Assembly (NCBI RefSeq): GCF_023824195.1
Contig: NZ_CP085444.1
Location: forward strand, 1 to 45,000
Reading direction: 5' to 3'
From: Priestia megaterium
GTDB taxonomy: Bacteria; Bacillota; Bacilli; Bacillales; Bacillaceae_H
Length of the DNA stretch: 45,000 nt
In this document: piece by piece, positions 8,956-17,934 of the stretch
Numbering within the stretch: position 1 is the stretch's first letter
Layout of the letters: every line of letters begins with the position of its first letter
Notes under the pieces: model-generated
What the model was told of the DNA's origin: nothing
What the model saw: the letters and a program-made list of their open reading frames with translations, nothing else
The model's database searches: none
Translations under genes and position numbers: made by a program

Positions 8956-9767
8956 ATACATCTATTCTTAATCAGCAATTTTGAATAGTTCATGAATGAA
9001 CTCCACTTGATTTTGGACAGACTTGTCTTGTGAAATAAGTTGTCCTTTTTTTATCATATGGATCGCTTCTATTCCTGAAAGAATGGATGTAGCTGTGCTA
9101 AAAGATTTTAATCCTAACATAGATCGAACTCGTTTTTTAATAAATCGATGATCCTGTTCGATGATGTTATTCAGATATTTGACTTGCTTTAATTGGATGC
9201 CTACAGGCATCTTTTTTTGGTTCTTTAATTCTTCAATCGCTATAGGATAAGCTGAGTTCTTGTCTACTGTGATCACACGGGGTTTGGAAACATGAAAAGA
9301 CCGCAAAGCTTTCTTGAAAAAGCGCTTTGCAGCCTTCGTATCTCTTGTTTTACTTAAATAAAAATCAATTGTATTTCCTTTAGAATCAACCACACGGTAG
9401 AGGTACATCCATTTTCCTTTCACTTTCACATAGGTCTCATCCACTCGCCAAGAATCATTTGTTGTCTTAAGGTGACGTCGCACGCGTTCATCTAACTCTG
9501 GTCCATATTGGTGAACCCAACGCATAATCGTAGTGTGAGCTATTGATAAACCTCGTTCTTCCATCATTTCCACTAAATCACGAAAACTAAGGTTGTACCG
9601 CAGGTACCATCGGGCGGTTAGTAAAATAATGTCCGGCTGATAATGTTTCCACTTAAATAGATTCTGCTTTTCCATACTGATCACGTCCCTTTTTTAGAGT
9701 ACTAGTATCAGTATGTCCAAGGTTTAGAGATTAATTGCAAGTTAGATTGATTTTTTGCACCAAAACC
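8904..9767 (-). mobile_element. IS240-like IS6-family insertion sequence, copy 1
   Basis: 864 bp bounded by imperfect inverted ends: GGTTCTGGTGCAAA at 8904 and the complement of GGTTTTGGTGCAAA ending at 9767. It contains one transposase gene. The 8-bp flanks (GATGACAA left, CCTAATTG right) do not match, so no target duplication is left. The second copy, at 22008-22871, is in opposite orientation and the same length. Confidence 0.93.
8968..9675 (-). CDS. IS6-family (IS240-like) transposase, copy 1
   Basis: DDE transposase of 235 aa, the usual IS240 length. It has an N-terminal helix-turn-helix region (about 10-60), then the catalytic triad: Asp in WRVDETYVKVKG, Asp in VITVDKN and Glu in NNIIEQDHR. 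It catalyses replicative insertion of the element. The MEKQN start at 9675 is preferred to GTG 9684, which sits too close to AAAGGGA. It differs from copy 2 at only a handful of residues (for example FRDL/FHDL, VVDS/AVDS, KPRV/KPHV, GIEAI/GIEAM), and both look intact. Confidence 0.95.
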   Translation of the reverse strand: MEKQNLFKWKHYQPDIILLTARWYLRYNLSFRDLVEMMEERGLSIAHTTIMRWVHQYGPELDERVRRHLKTTNDSWRVDETYVKVKGKWMYLYRVVDSKGNTIDFYLSKTRDTKAAKRFFKKALRSFHVSKPRVITVDKNSAYPIAIEELKNQKKMPVGIQLKQVKYLNNIIEQDHRFIKKRVRSMLGLKSFSTATSILSGIEAIHMIKKGQLISQDKSVQNQVEFIHELFKIAD

Positions 9768-9929
9768 CCTAATTGCGTTAGTCTAATAAAAGCCAAAAAG
9801 GAAAGAGTGAACCTGGAAGAAATAAAAGAGCAAGAAATAGATCTTGATAAAGTTTATAACTACGCTGAATATCCAGATAAGGTTTTATCAAGACCTAAAT
9901 TGAAAAAAGGCATAGAAAATAAAGGTTGA
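9768..9929 (+). pseudogene. C-terminal gene remnant beside IS copy 1
   Basis: An open frame enters from the end of the IS and continues for about 53 codons (…VNLEEIKEQEIDLDKVYNYAEY…GIENKG) to a stop at 9929. Its codon use looks coding, but it lacks its own start. It does not continue the Nudix gene on the other side of the IS, so the IS junction probably joins two different original sites. Family not recognised. Confidence 0.4.
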
Positions 9930-9966
9930 TACATATTGCACATGACTAATATGTATCAACCTTTTA
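9921..9966. terminator. Strong bidirectional terminator
   Basis: Perfect 17-bp stem, AAAGGTTGATACATATT at 9921-9937 and its complement at 9948-9964, with a 10-nt loop and T/A-rich tails on both sides. It serves the MapB gene on the minus strand and the remnant on the plus strand. Confidence 0.85.
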
Positions 9967-10040
9967 ATTTTTGCTCAATAAACGTGCCTGTTTGATGAAA
10001 TGCCTTAAACATCTATGGGATTAACATCTGAAAACAATAT

Positions 10041-10787
10041 CTAAGCTACCGTTGTAATTATCGGTTGATCCTTTGTAACAATTATTGTGTGCTCATGTTG
10101 TGCACAAAGACTATTATCGGGCACACATAAAGTCCACCCGTCAGGACTTCCAACTGTATACTCTGCTCCAGTTGATAAAAAAGGCTCAACAGTAATAACC
10201 ATACCTTCTTTCAATACTCGTTTATCATGCTTGTCATAAATAGGTAAAATATTTTCAGGTGTATCATGTAAAGACCTTCCAATGCCGTGACTGCACAGAT
10301 TCGTAATTACCTTATAACCACCTTTTCGGGCTTCATTTTGAATAATTCTTCCGATTTCATTCAATCTCGCCCCATGTTTAAGTGAAGAAATAACTTTCAT
10401 CATGGTATCGTGTGTGTGTTGACAGAGACGCGTTACAGAAGGGTTATATAAAGGCATCTGAAAGGAATGACCTGCATCGGCAAAGTAACCATTTAACTCC
10501 GCGGAGACATCAATATTTATTAGGTCACCTTCTTTAATCTTCCGATTCCCCGGTACTCCGTGAGCAACTTCATGGTTAATACTAATACATGTGTTCCCAG
10601 GGAAATTATAAGTTATCTTTGGTGCAGAAGTCGCGCCATATCTTCTTAAAAACCGTCCCCCGATTTCATCCAATTCTTTGGTCGTCATTCCAGCACGTGT
10701 CTGGTTTTTCATTTCACTTATTGTTAAAGCAACGATCTTGCCGATTTCCTTAAGCCCTTCAATATCTTCCTTACCTCCAACTGTCAT
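10041..10787 (-). CDS. mapB: Type I methionine aminopeptidase
   Basis: Removes N-terminal methionine from nascent proteins in the cytosol. The 248-aa length matches type Ia enzymes and the Bacillus YflG/MapB paralogue. All five metal ligands are visible: Asp in INIDVSAE, Asp in FADAGHSF, His in CSHGIGRSLHD, Glu in ITVEPFLS and Glu in AQHEHTIIV. The substrate histidine in NHEVAHG is also present. ATG 10787 is chosen because GGAGGG lies 7 nt upstream; an earlier in-frame start at 10802 overlaps that site. It is a cargo gene of the IS-bounded segment and probably duplicates the chromosomal Map. Confidence 0.94.
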   Translation of the reverse strand: MTVGGKEDIEGLKEIGKIVALTISEMKNQTRAGMTTKELDEIGGRFLRRYGATSAPKITYNFPGNTCISINHEVAHGVPGNRKIKEGDLINIDVSAELNGYFADAGHSFQMPLYNPSVTRLCQHTHDTMMKVISSLKHGARLNEIGRIIQNEARKGGYKVITNLCSHGIGRSLHDTPENILPIYDKHDKRVLKEGMVITVEPFLSTGAEYTVGSPDGWTLCVPDNSLCAQHEHTIIVTKDQPIITTVA

Positions 10788-11115
10788 ATACGAACCCTCC
10801 AATTTTCTTGATTTTTTAATTTACCAAAGGTAATGTTTCCGGTCCTCCATAAACTGGCCCGATTGCTTAATACCTATTATTACAAAGTTACAAAACTCAT
10901 ACCATTCACCTCCTAACTCATATTAACGTTCGGTCTGAAGACTTTACTACGCCTCCTGCTATAGGCTACATCCTCCATTTGCAACAAACTTATGTTCCTT
11001 TATAATATATACATATTGAACTATATTTATAGTATCTAAATAACGAATATAATATGTATAAGAAAAGAGGATATATGCTCATATATTGAACATAATAGCC
11101 TCTTATTAGTTTAGT
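10788..11115. other. Intergenic region with a micro-ORF behind a strong ribosome binding site
   Basis: About 330 nt, AT-rich. On the minus strand an AGGAGGTGA at about 10910 precedes an ATG followed by only six codons (MSFVTL, stop at about 10880). It may be a leader peptide or the remains of a decayed small gene. No other gene is visible. Confidence 0.35.
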
Positions 11116-11235
11116 CCATTTAATAAGGTCAGTGGCAGATGCGACAACTGCAACTCAGCTTACTTCAAAAGTTCCGTAAAAGGTGGCGTTTTCTTACGTG
11201 AATGTAGAGAATGTGGCATGAAGAAAAGCATTTAG
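11116..11235 (+). pseudogene. Zinc-ribbon fragment upstream of the SUKH gene
   Basis: An open stretch of 39 codons encodes SGRCDNCNSAYF, then VFLRECRECGMKKSI and a TAG stop. Two CxxC pairs 17 residues apart form a zinc ribbon. I find no in-frame start codon between it and the upstream TAG at about 11107, so it is probably the tail of a lost gene. It is in the same frame as the SUKH gene, separated from it by the TAG and a short linker. Confidence 0.5.
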
Positions 11236-11262
11236 TTGGTATTGATTGAAAGGGTTGGGGAA

Positions 11263-11721
11263 ATGAGAGATATTTGGGATGATGGATACAGTCAATCAAA
11301 GAAATTAACAGAAGAAATGGTCAAAGATGCAGAAAAGAAGTTGGGTGTGAAGTTGCCAAAATCCTATATTGAGTTATGTAAAATGCAAAATGGAGGCTCT
11401 TTAAAATATTGTGACTACCCTACCTCCGTTCCAACAAATTGGGCATACGATCATGTAAACCTCCCTGAAATTTATGGAATAGGAAAAGAAGGCATTTTAT
11501 CTAGTGACTATTATATAGAAGAATGGGAGTTACCAAAAGATATTGTTCTACTATGTGGAGAGGGACATTGGTGGGTTGCATTCGACTATCGGAATACAAA
11601 AGATAACCCTCCTGTAATTTATATGGATTTAGAATGGGGAACGGAAACACTTATTTTTGAATTAGCTCCTGATTTCGAGACCTTGGTAAATGGCTTATTT
11701 ATTTATGAAGATGAAGAATGA
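11263..11721 (+). CDS. SMI1/KNR4 (SUKH) family protein
   Basis: 152-aa cytosolic protein with SUKH hallmarks: an early helix followed by KKLGVKLPKSYIELCKMQNGG, a central INLPEIYGIG-like strand (VNLPEIYGIGKEG), and VLLCGEGHWWVAFDYR with the paired Trp typical of the fold. SUKH proteins are often immunity proteins of polymorphic toxins, though many stand alone. No toxin gene is adjacent, so it may be an orphan immunity gene or a housekeeping homologue. ATG 11263 is chosen, with AAAGGG and GGGG just upstream; a TTG at 11236 is less likely. Followed by a good terminator. Confidence 0.85.
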   Translation: MRDIWDDGYSQSKKLTEEMVKDAEKKLGVKLPKSYIELCKMQNGGSLKYCDYPTSVPTNWAYDHVNLPEIYGIGKEGILSSDYYIEEWELPKDIVLLCGEGHWWVAFDYRNTKDNPPVIYMDLEWGTETLIFELAPDFETLVNGLFIYEDEE

Positions 11722-11740
11722 CTACATTTATACAATACAC

Positions 11741-11773
11741 AGGAACTGACATTTAATTGTCGGTTCTTTTTTA
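11741..11773 (+). terminator. Terminator after the SUKH gene
   Basis: AGGAACTGACA / TGTCGGTTCT stem with one wobble and a 5-6 nt loop, then a T-run. Confidence 0.8.
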
Positions 11774-11811
11774 TTAGTTTCATATAATTTGATCCACCAA
11801 GCTCCCACTGT

Positions 11812-11900
11812 TCCTCATTATGTTTTACTTCAGTCCTTGGGACATCTTTGGATCCCTCGTCCATTTCATGAAAAGACAGGTGACTAGAACCACTTTGATT
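11812..11900 (+). repeat. Partial, degenerate third copy of the dispersed noncoding element
   Basis: Similar to 14890-14960 (shared pattern CCTCATTA…TACTT…TGGG(G/A)CA…CTCGTCCA(C/T)TT…ATGAAAA). It covers only the left part of the element described at 14937 and 28715. The rest of 11774-12080 shows no gene. Confidence 0.45.
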
Positions 11901-12080
11901 ATAAAAAAATTAAGAGGTTGGTCTATTTTGATTGCACAGCAAATATATTGTTAATCGGGTTGTTACCCAGGTCTTTGTACCCTTCATTTCTAAGGGACAT
12001 TTACCTAATTCCCAAGGGCGGATAAAACCAAAATACCTAGAGTATTATGTTTTAGAATTATTTATTTCAGGAGGATCCAT

Positions 12081-14729
12081 ATGTCTAAAAATTTAACATC
12101 AGCTATTCCAGTTTCACTAAAATCTCTTTCGGTTAGTCATAACTCAATCATTTCAACCACTAGTTCAAGCCAAGAACGAATACAATACCATAAAGCAGTC
12201 CTAGAGTCCGTTGGCATTACTTCAATCTCATCCCTTGGGACATTGAATTTATCAGGGAATTTAATACCCCAAGCAGGTGTTACAAGACCTGACTCTAATT
12301 TAATTGCTACCCAGGCCTACTTTCAGTCAGCTTATAAAGTAACCAATACTGTAAGCGCACCTGTACTTCAACCTTTTGGTGGCCAGGGTTCTATTTTAAA
12401 ATCAGTTCCATTTCCATTTAAAACAGTATCTTTTGCTTCCACACCCAGTATCGCTTCTCAAATTAATATCGATACAGCCTATTGGGTAGCGACGGAAATA
12501 AATCTACAGGATAATACCACTGTGGTTCTTAAGCAACCTCAACAATATCTTATTTTAATTGCGGAAAAAATTACAGTTGGAAAAAATGTTACGTTTACTT
12601 GGGAAAGGCCAAGCAAATCTATTCCATCTAAGCCTTGGAAACCTGGAACCCCTCCTCAAGCACCAACATCTACAACGCTTGTAGGAATTTCAGGAACAAA
12701 TGGTACACACGGTATCAAAGGTAGTAAAGCCCCAGACGGGAATAATGCACCTGAGTTAGAAGTATGGGTGCTTGATATGATTGGACGTCCTGCTTTTGAT
12801 TTAAGAGGACAAGATGGGACGACTGGTGGCGCCGGACAAGATGGGGGAAATGGTGGCCAAGGAGGAAAAGGAAAACCTGCTCAATTAGACTGGTCAGGAT
12901 TCTGTAAGGCAGGAGCAGGTGCTGGAGGTAACGGAGGGGTAGGTGGAAATGCGGGTCAGGGTGGAGACGGAGGACATGGAGGGCATGGAGGAAAGCTTTC
13001 AATTTATGCTCCACAAGCAGTTATCAACGAATACCTTAAGGGTTTTTATATTACTGTCGATGGAGGACGCGGGGGAAGTGGAGGTCAGCCTGGCTATCCA
13101 GGTATAGGGGGTGCTGGGGGTCCAGTTGGGGATTCTGTTAAAGCAAACTTTGGTGCAGTTTGTGGTCCTGGATCGAGAACTGCGGGATTAAAGGGACCTG
13201 ATGGTTCTTATGCTGGTCAAGGTTCTAGTGGATACAGTGGAGGGAAATTTGCAGAACCAATCGGTATGTACGTCATCGACCCAGATGATATTGGTATTAA
13301 ACTATTAGAGCCAGCTATTTTTGAAGCAGTGCCAGCTTATGCTTTTGCAGGTGATAGCATAACCTTAAAAGGTAAACGCTTTACAAAATCAGATACCGTG
13401 TTAGTAGATGGTTCTCCTGTGCAAACAAATGCTTTTAGTGACACTGCTCTGCAGTTTGCAGTACCTTCTTTAAAGGGTGGCCAGCATACAATTCAGGTAA
13501 AACAGATGGATGGAACTTTGTCTAATAAGGCTTCTATATATATTAAGCCTAAAATCGACTCTGCTCAGCAGGATAATCAAATCACTGGACGCGTGAGTCC
13601 AGGAAAGAAAGTAAGCTTAATAGGTAGTGGATTTTCAGAAAGTGCACTTGTCCGAATAAATGATCAAGATATGCCCGATGTTACCTTATTAAGTCCCACT
13701 CAGCTTGAGTTTACATTAGTTAGACCATCTTCAATAGAGGCAAACCCATCGGGGGAACCAGTAAAGGTGAGCGTTTTACTATCGGATGGAACACCATCTA
13801 ACACTATTAATTTAGTATTAGATACATTTCATACGCTTGTAATAGGCGATTCTGTTTCTTGGGGTCAAGGGTTAGCTGAACATGAAAAACATTATTCCCT
13901 TGTTGGAAATGCCATAAAAGCCCGAAATGGGAATATCGGATATTATACTCAAGTACTTGCTCATTCAGGGGCTATTATTGGAGTCAACGACCATTCATCT
14001 CTTCCAACGACAGATGGAGAGGTGCCTAACTCGTATCCTACTATCATTAAGCAGTGTGATTTATTTGTCGGAGATCCTTCTAAGGTAGATCTTATCATTA
14101 TGGATGGCGGGATAAACGATGTTAACCTTAGAACCGTCCTAAATCCTTTTACTGATATTGATTTAACTGAGCTACATCGTAAGCACTTTCTCGATGGTAG
14201 TAAGACCCTACTAGAGAAAGTAGCAACTACCTTCCCAAATGCTAAGGTAATTGTAACCGGATACTATCCACCCGTTTCTGAACATAGTGATTTAAGTGCT
14301 GTAGAAATTTTATTAGTTGCTTTGGGAATAGTAGTTCAAGGAATACCTGGTGGCATTGGTGCTGGCTTTTTGACCAATCATCACCTTCAAATCATACATG
14401 CAAGAAGTATGCAGCTGGCCAATGAGTCAAAAGTGTTTCTCCAACAGGCTGTAGATGAAACAAATGCTAACTTAACTGGGGAAAAACGCTTTTTCTTTGC
14501 TGACCCAAATATTGATGGGGAGCACTCTGCACTTACTGATGATCCATACGTATTTGGCATTAATTTAGATATGTCACCCCAAGATTTTATCGCAACAGAA
14601 AGGCTGGTCTCCTGCACAAAAGCCGGATGTACAGGAGTTGATTTTGAAATTTGCAAACGAGCTTCAATTGGCCATCCTAATAAAAAAGGCGCCATTGCTT
14701 ACGCAGAAGCAATCTATCCATTTTTATAA
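12081..14729 (+). CDS. Large collagen-like/IPT/SGNH-hydrolase protein
   Basis: 882 aa. Residues about 1-200 are a Ser/Thr-rich beta-type region. Residues about 215-385 are Gly-rich with GGxGG and GxxG runs, like PGRS or collagen-like surface segments. Two IPT/TIG-like immunoglobulin folds follow (about 408-490 and 500-590, with PAYAFAGDSITLKGKRF and GKKVSLIGSGFSES). The C-terminal 290 residues are an SGNH/GDSL esterase: block I VIGDSVSWGQG, block III GGINDV and block V ASIGHPNKKGA with the catalytic His. No signal peptide, membrane anchor or LPxTG motif is visible, so export is unclear. AGGAGG lies 7 nt before ATG. It has its own terminator. An extracellular or spore-surface role in ester removal is inference. 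Confidence 0.85.
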   Translation: MSKNLTSAIPVSLKSLSVSHNSIISTTSSSQERIQYHKAVLESVGITSISSLGTLNLSGNLIPQAGVTRPDSNLIATQAYFQSAYKVTNTVSAPVLQPFGGQGSILKSVPFPFKTVSFASTPSIASQINIDTAYWVATEINLQDNTTVVLKQPQQYLILIAEKITVGKNVTFTWERPSKSIPSKPWKPGTPPQAPTSTTLVGISGTNGTHGIKGSKAPDGNNAPELEVWVLDMIGRPAFDLRGQDGTTGGAGQDGGNGGQGGKGKPAQLDWSGFCKAGAGAGGNGGVGGNAGQGGDGGHGGHGGKLSIYAPQAVINEYLKGFYITVDGGRGGSGGQPGYPGIGGAGGPVGDSVKANFGAVCGPGSRTAGLKGPDGSYAGQGSSGYSGGKFAEPIGMYVIDPDDIGIKLLEPAIFEAVPAYAFAGDSITLKGKRFTKSDTVLVDGSPVQTNAFSDTALQFAVPSLKGGQHTIQVKQMDGTLSNKASIYIKPKIDSAQQDNQITGRVSPGKKVSLIGSGFSESALVRINDQDMPDVTLLSPTQLEFTLVRPSSIEANPSGEPVKVSVLLSDGTPSNTINLVLDTFHTLVIGDSVSWGQGLAEHEKHYSLVGNAIKARNGNIGYYTQVLAHSGAIIGVNDHSSLPTTDGEVPNSYPTIIKQCDLFVGDPSKVDLIIMDGGINDVNLRTVLNPFTDIDLTELHRKHFLDGSKTLLEKVATTFPNAKVIVTGYYPPVSEHSDLSAVEILLVALGIVVQGIPGGIGAGFLTNHHLQIIHARSMQLANESKVFLQQAVDETNANLTGEKRFFFADPNIDGEHSALTDDPYVFGINLDMSPQDFIATERLVSCTKAGCTGVDFEICKRASIGHPNKKGAIAYAEAIYPFL

Positions 14730-14810
14730 TAAGCTATTTTCATAAGGGTTCGATTTTTTTATGAATGGTAAGAAATGAAAAGGTATACCTAAGTATAGAT
14801 GTGGTAGCAG

Positions 14811-14841
14811 AAAGAGAAGGTTCAGTCCTTCTCTTTTTTAT
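14811..14841 (+). terminator. Terminator after the SGNH protein gene
   Basis: AAAGAGAAGG-TTCAGT-CCTTCTCTTT stem followed by T-rich sequence. Confidence 0.85.
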
Positions 14842-14936
14842 ATTTATTTTATTGGTGTAAATCGGAACGATTCACTAGAATCTGACTGATCCTCATTACA
14901 TTCTACTTTATATGTTGGGGCACTTTTAGATTTCTC

Positions 14937-15188
14937 GTCCACTTTATGAAAAAGATAGGCCTATAGGCCAAGTCCTACCTATATAAAAATCAAGCACCTT
15001 TTACATCACCAGCTACTGATTCATTACTGCAGTAGGGTTTCTTTTTATTTTTGAGTGGACAGGCAAGCTTAATGAAGTAGCTACATAGTATCTAAAGAAT
15101 CGCGACTTCGTTACCTAATCAGTAGCTAGTTCAGTAACGTTACCGCGTTAATACAAGCTTTATATGCGTAATGACACCCTTCACGTTG
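14937..15188 (+). repeat. Dispersed noncoding element, copy A
   Basis: About 250 bp resembling 28715-28965 over its full length. Shared blocks include GCCTATAGGCCAAG, a small stem-loop with CTGCAGTA and a T-run (about 15023-15052), GAGTGGACAGGCAAGCTTA, GTAGCTACATAGTATCTAAA and ACCGCGTTAATACAAGCT. The right end, with TAATGACACCCTTCACG at about 15170, corresponds to the oriT-like end of copy B but is degraded. No gene is visible in 14730-15268. Confidence 0.7.
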
Positions 15189-15268
15189 CTTTCTTTATTG
15201 GACCCTTAACTAGTTATAGATAATGACCTCACTTTTCCCTTATAGAAAAAGCAAGGCCGTCTAAAATG

Positions 15269-15517
15269 TTAGATATTTTTTTCAAACGTTACAACATGTA
15301 TTTCATTATCTATTAATTGAAAATATGTCTTTGGATATGATCCAATATAAATAGGTAATCTTCCTTTTTCGTTCTCCGTATAAACGTTATAACCTAACTC
15401 ATCGACAGTCTCAAATCCGTAATACTCCTGCCCTTTTATGATATTCAAGCCTTCAGCCAAACCATCTAAAACACATATGATTTTTATAAATTCAATTTCT
15501 TTATTTTTTTCACTCAT
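15269..15517 (-). CDS. Small protein of unknown function
   Basis: 82 aa, acidic, mostly beta-prone, with an internal KGQEYYGFETVDELGYNVYT stretch. No signal peptide or membrane segment. The start ATG at 15517 is supported by GGTGGGAG 9 nt upstream. Similar small proteins with a KGKxY-type strand occur in Bacillus, but I cannot name a family. It stands alone between the noncoding repeat and an intergenic gap, transcribed away from the Rpn gene. Confidence 0.6.
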   Translation of the reverse strand: MSEKNKEIEFIKIICVLDGLAEGLNIIKGQEYYGFETVDELGYNVYTENEKGRLPIYIGSYPKTYFQLIDNEIHVVTFEKNI

Positions 15518-15872
15518 AATTCCATTCTCCCACCTAAAAATTTCTGTATATTCAGAATTATATCGTTTTAAAAAGTGTTACTCCATACGCCAATCGACCC
15601 TATTAAATTAAATATCGATGTTTTTATGCAAAAACTGCAATCTCTAAAACTTGGATATGTACAAGAGGCCCATAAAAAAGACAGCTTTTGTTCAATTGTT
15701 CGAAGTTGAGACAAAAACTATTGTAGAATGAATGGGTTATTAAGAAGAGCTTGTACCTAAGAAGAGTAACAAGTTTTTCAATGTGAGCGTATGAAATTAG
15801 AACGTGTGATATAGGAAGAAGAAATCTAGTCGTGATATACTAATAACAAACATAAATATGACGGAGGGCATT
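15518..15872. other. Intergenic region before the Rpn gene
   Basis: About 350 nt with no credible reading frame. GTGATATACTAATA just before 15850 could be part of a promoter for the nuclease gene; this is weak. Confidence 0.3.
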
Positions 15873-16751
15873 ATGACGAAACGATTAGATTTGCGTGTCG
15901 ACTTTGCGTTTAAATCGTTATTTGGCACCCATGGAAATGAATCCATTTTAGCTGCCTTTTTAAATGCGGCACTTCGCTTTCCAGATGAGAAGAAGATTCA
16001 AATGGTTCAGTTATTAGATCCGCATTTTAATAAAGAAAACCAAGAAGATAAACGTTCGATTTTAGATGTACACGCGCAGTTAGAAGATGGAAGCCGCGTT
16101 AATATTGAAATTCAGCTTAATAATAAACATGATATGGAAAAGCGAACACTCTATTATTGGTCCAAAATGTATAGTAGCCAAATGAAGGAAGGTATGGATT
16201 ATGGAGAGCTTTGTAAAACCATTACGATTAACATTGTGAACTTCCGTTATTTATCACATATGCATGATTATCACTCCACCTTTCAGTTATATGAGCGCGA
16301 ACAGAAATTACTTTTAACCGATATACTGGAAATTCATTTTATGGAGCTACCTAAGTTATTAATTAAATGGCGTAATAGAGAGGTAGATCCTCGAGAAGAT
16401 CAACTTGTGCGATGGTTATTATTACTTGAAGCATCCGAAGATGAAGAAATCACACAAGTATTGGAGGAGATTGCGATGCAAGAAGATCACGTATTAAAGA
16501 AAGCAATGGATGAATGGGAGCGTGTGAGTCAAGATCCAGAAGTATTACTTGCTTATGAAGCAAGACGAAAAGCTCTTTTGGATGAAAAATCTGCTTTGAA
16601 AAGAGCAGAAAAACTGGGTGAAGAGCGAGGAGAAAAAAAGGGGATTCAGAAGGTTGCTTTAGGCATGATCCAAGAAGGTATAGACAGTAAAATGATAAGT
16701 AAACTGACAGGTCTTACAATAGAAGAAGTAGATAAACTTCGTTACCAATAA
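15873..16751 (+). CDS. rpn: Rpn family recombination-promoting nuclease
   Basis: 292-aa PD-(D/E)XK nuclease/transposase-like protein. It opens with RVDFAFKSLFGT and has the catalytic core ILDVHAQL…VNIEIQL, where Asp and the Glu-x-Gln form the active site. The C-terminal part is a helical tail ending in a helix-turn-helix-like LTGLTIEEVDKL. Rpn proteins of E. coli are DNA endonucleases that raise recombination and have been linked to phage defence; the same role here is by family only. ATG 15873 is chosen because GGAGG lies 6 nt upstream; ATG 15858 overlaps that site. A strong terminator follows. Confidence 0.9.
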   Translation: MTKRLDLRVDFAFKSLFGTHGNESILAAFLNAALRFPDEKKIQMVQLLDPHFNKENQEDKRSILDVHAQLEDGSRVNIEIQLNNKHDMEKRTLYYWSKMYSSQMKEGMDYGELCKTITINIVNFRYLSHMHDYHSTFQLYEREQKLLLTDILEIHFMELPKLLIKWRNREVDPREDQLVRWLLLLEASEDEEITQVLEEIAMQEDHVLKKAMDEWERVSQDPEVLLAYEARRKALLDEKSALKRAEKLGEERGEKKGIQKVALGMIQEGIDSKMISKLTGLTIEEVDKLRYQ

Positions 16752-16762
16752 ATATTAATAAA

Positions 16763-16793
16763 AAGAGCCGTATCGTATGATACGGCTCTTTTT
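16763..16793. terminator. Terminator after the Rpn gene
   Basis: GAGCCGTATC-GTAT-GATACGGCTC, a perfect stem with A- and T-runs on the two sides. Confidence 0.9.
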
Positions 16794-16828
16794 ATTATAG
16801 ATTAGGTCCTTGTTTTTCGTTACTCAAA

Positions 16829-16873
16829 TAAAATCACAAACCTCTTGTTCTACAAGAAAGTTTGTGATTTTTA
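16829..16873. terminator. Second convergent hairpin
   Basis: AAATCACAAAC / GTTTGTGATTT outer stem with an inner CTTGT / ACAAG stem, flanked by A/T. Probably backs up the preceding terminator and ends minus-strand transcription from the SDR gene. Confidence 0.7.
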
Positions 16874-16985
16874 GTATTTGATTCATCAAATTGAATTCCT
16901 GCTACTTATTGCTTTGTTCTCTGGTCTTATATTTTGAGGCAAACATCTAATGAATATGAATAATTCATCTTTAGATATAAAATGC

Positions 16986-17780
16986 TTAAAATACGCTACG
17001 TACTAGTCCTCCATCTATCCGCAGTGCTGAACCATTAATAGCTGAGGATAGTGGACTACTTAAGAAAGTAACAAGGTTTGCAATTTCTTCTGGACGGATA
17101 AACCTTTGGATAATAGAAGTGGGGCGATTTTCTTTCATAAATCGCGTTTCAGCTTCTTTTAGGGTTAATTGTTCATTTGGATAAAGACTATTTAGCATTG
17201 TTTCTACTCCTTCAGTTAGAGTTGAACCAGGCATAACGGTATTAACTGTCACATTTGTGCCTGTGCATAATTCAGCTAAACTACGAGAAAGAGACAATTG
17301 CATGGTTTTAGTTGCACTGTAATGAGCCATTTCTTGAGAAGGCATAATAGCTGCCTCACTTGCAATGAAGATTACTCTTCCTTCTTCTTTTTGAATCATT
17401 TTCTTGAGGTAAGAGCGTGTTAATCGAACACCACTCATAATATTGACTTCAAATAACCGAAACCAATCTTCATCTGGTATATCAAAGTATTCAACAGGTT
17501 CAAAAATACCAAGATTATTAATGAGAATATCTACTTCTGAATACTGTTCCATTAGCTGTTGACAACCCTGCTCTGTTCCTAGATCATGTACAGCTGGATG
17601 AAGAATAGATTGAGGATATTGAGTTTGAATATCTGTAATGGTTTCATGGACCTTTTCCTCTCGTCTTCCATTAATAAGAACTGTAGCTCCCTCTGCTACT
17701 AAGGACAGAGCGATAGCCTTACCTATACCGGCTGTCGATCCCGTAACTAGAGCTGTTTTTCCTTTTAAATTTAATTCCAT
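16986..17780 (-). CDS. SDR-family oxidoreductase
   Basis: 264-aa short-chain dehydrogenase/reductase, a usual length for classical SDRs. The cofactor motif TGSTAGIGKAIA lies near the N-terminus and the RR in INGRREEK suggests NADP preference. NNLGIFEP is the structural NNAG equivalent, and the catalytic set is Ser in FIASEAA plus YSATK. The substrate cannot be read. ATG 17780 has AGGAGTGA 6 nt upstream. It is one of three oxidoreductase genes on this strand, but a terminator hairpin separates it from the aldo-keto reductase, so it is probably expressed on its own. Confidence 0.9.
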   Translation of the reverse strand: MELNLKGKTALVTGSTAGIGKAIALSLVAEGATVLINGRREEKVHETITDIQTQYPQSILHPAVHDLGTEQGCQQLMEQYSEVDILINNLGIFEPVEYFDIPDEDWFRLFEVNIMSGVRLTRSYLKKMIQKEEGRVIFIASEAAIMPSQEMAHYSATKTMQLSLSRSLAELCTGTNVTVNTVMPGSTLTEGVETMLNSLYPNEQLTLKEAETRFMKENRPTSIIQRFIRPEEIANLVTFLSSPLSSAINGSALRIDGGLVRSVF

Positions 17781-17891
17781 ATCAGGTCACTCCTATTTTT
17801 ATATAAAAACTATATTTTTGGTTAATAGAACTAATAAAATAAATACAATCTGTCATTAGTTTGGATAAACCTTCGAATTTTAAACAAAGAA

Positions 17892-17925
17892 GGAGATAGA
17901 CAACTACTAGTGTGTCTATCTCCTC
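17892..17925. terminator. Terminator after the aldo-keto reductase gene
   Basis: GGAGATAGACA / TGTCTATCTCC stem with a 10-nt loop. On the minus strand it is followed by TTCTTTGTTT. Confidence 0.75.
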
Positions 17926-17934
17926 TCCCCCTCA

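Noticed and set aside
12715..13014. His/Leu-rich 99-codon frame on the minus strand
   Set aside because: It is the mirror of the Gly-rich block in the large SGNH protein; GGxGG codons read backwards give His, Pro and Leu.
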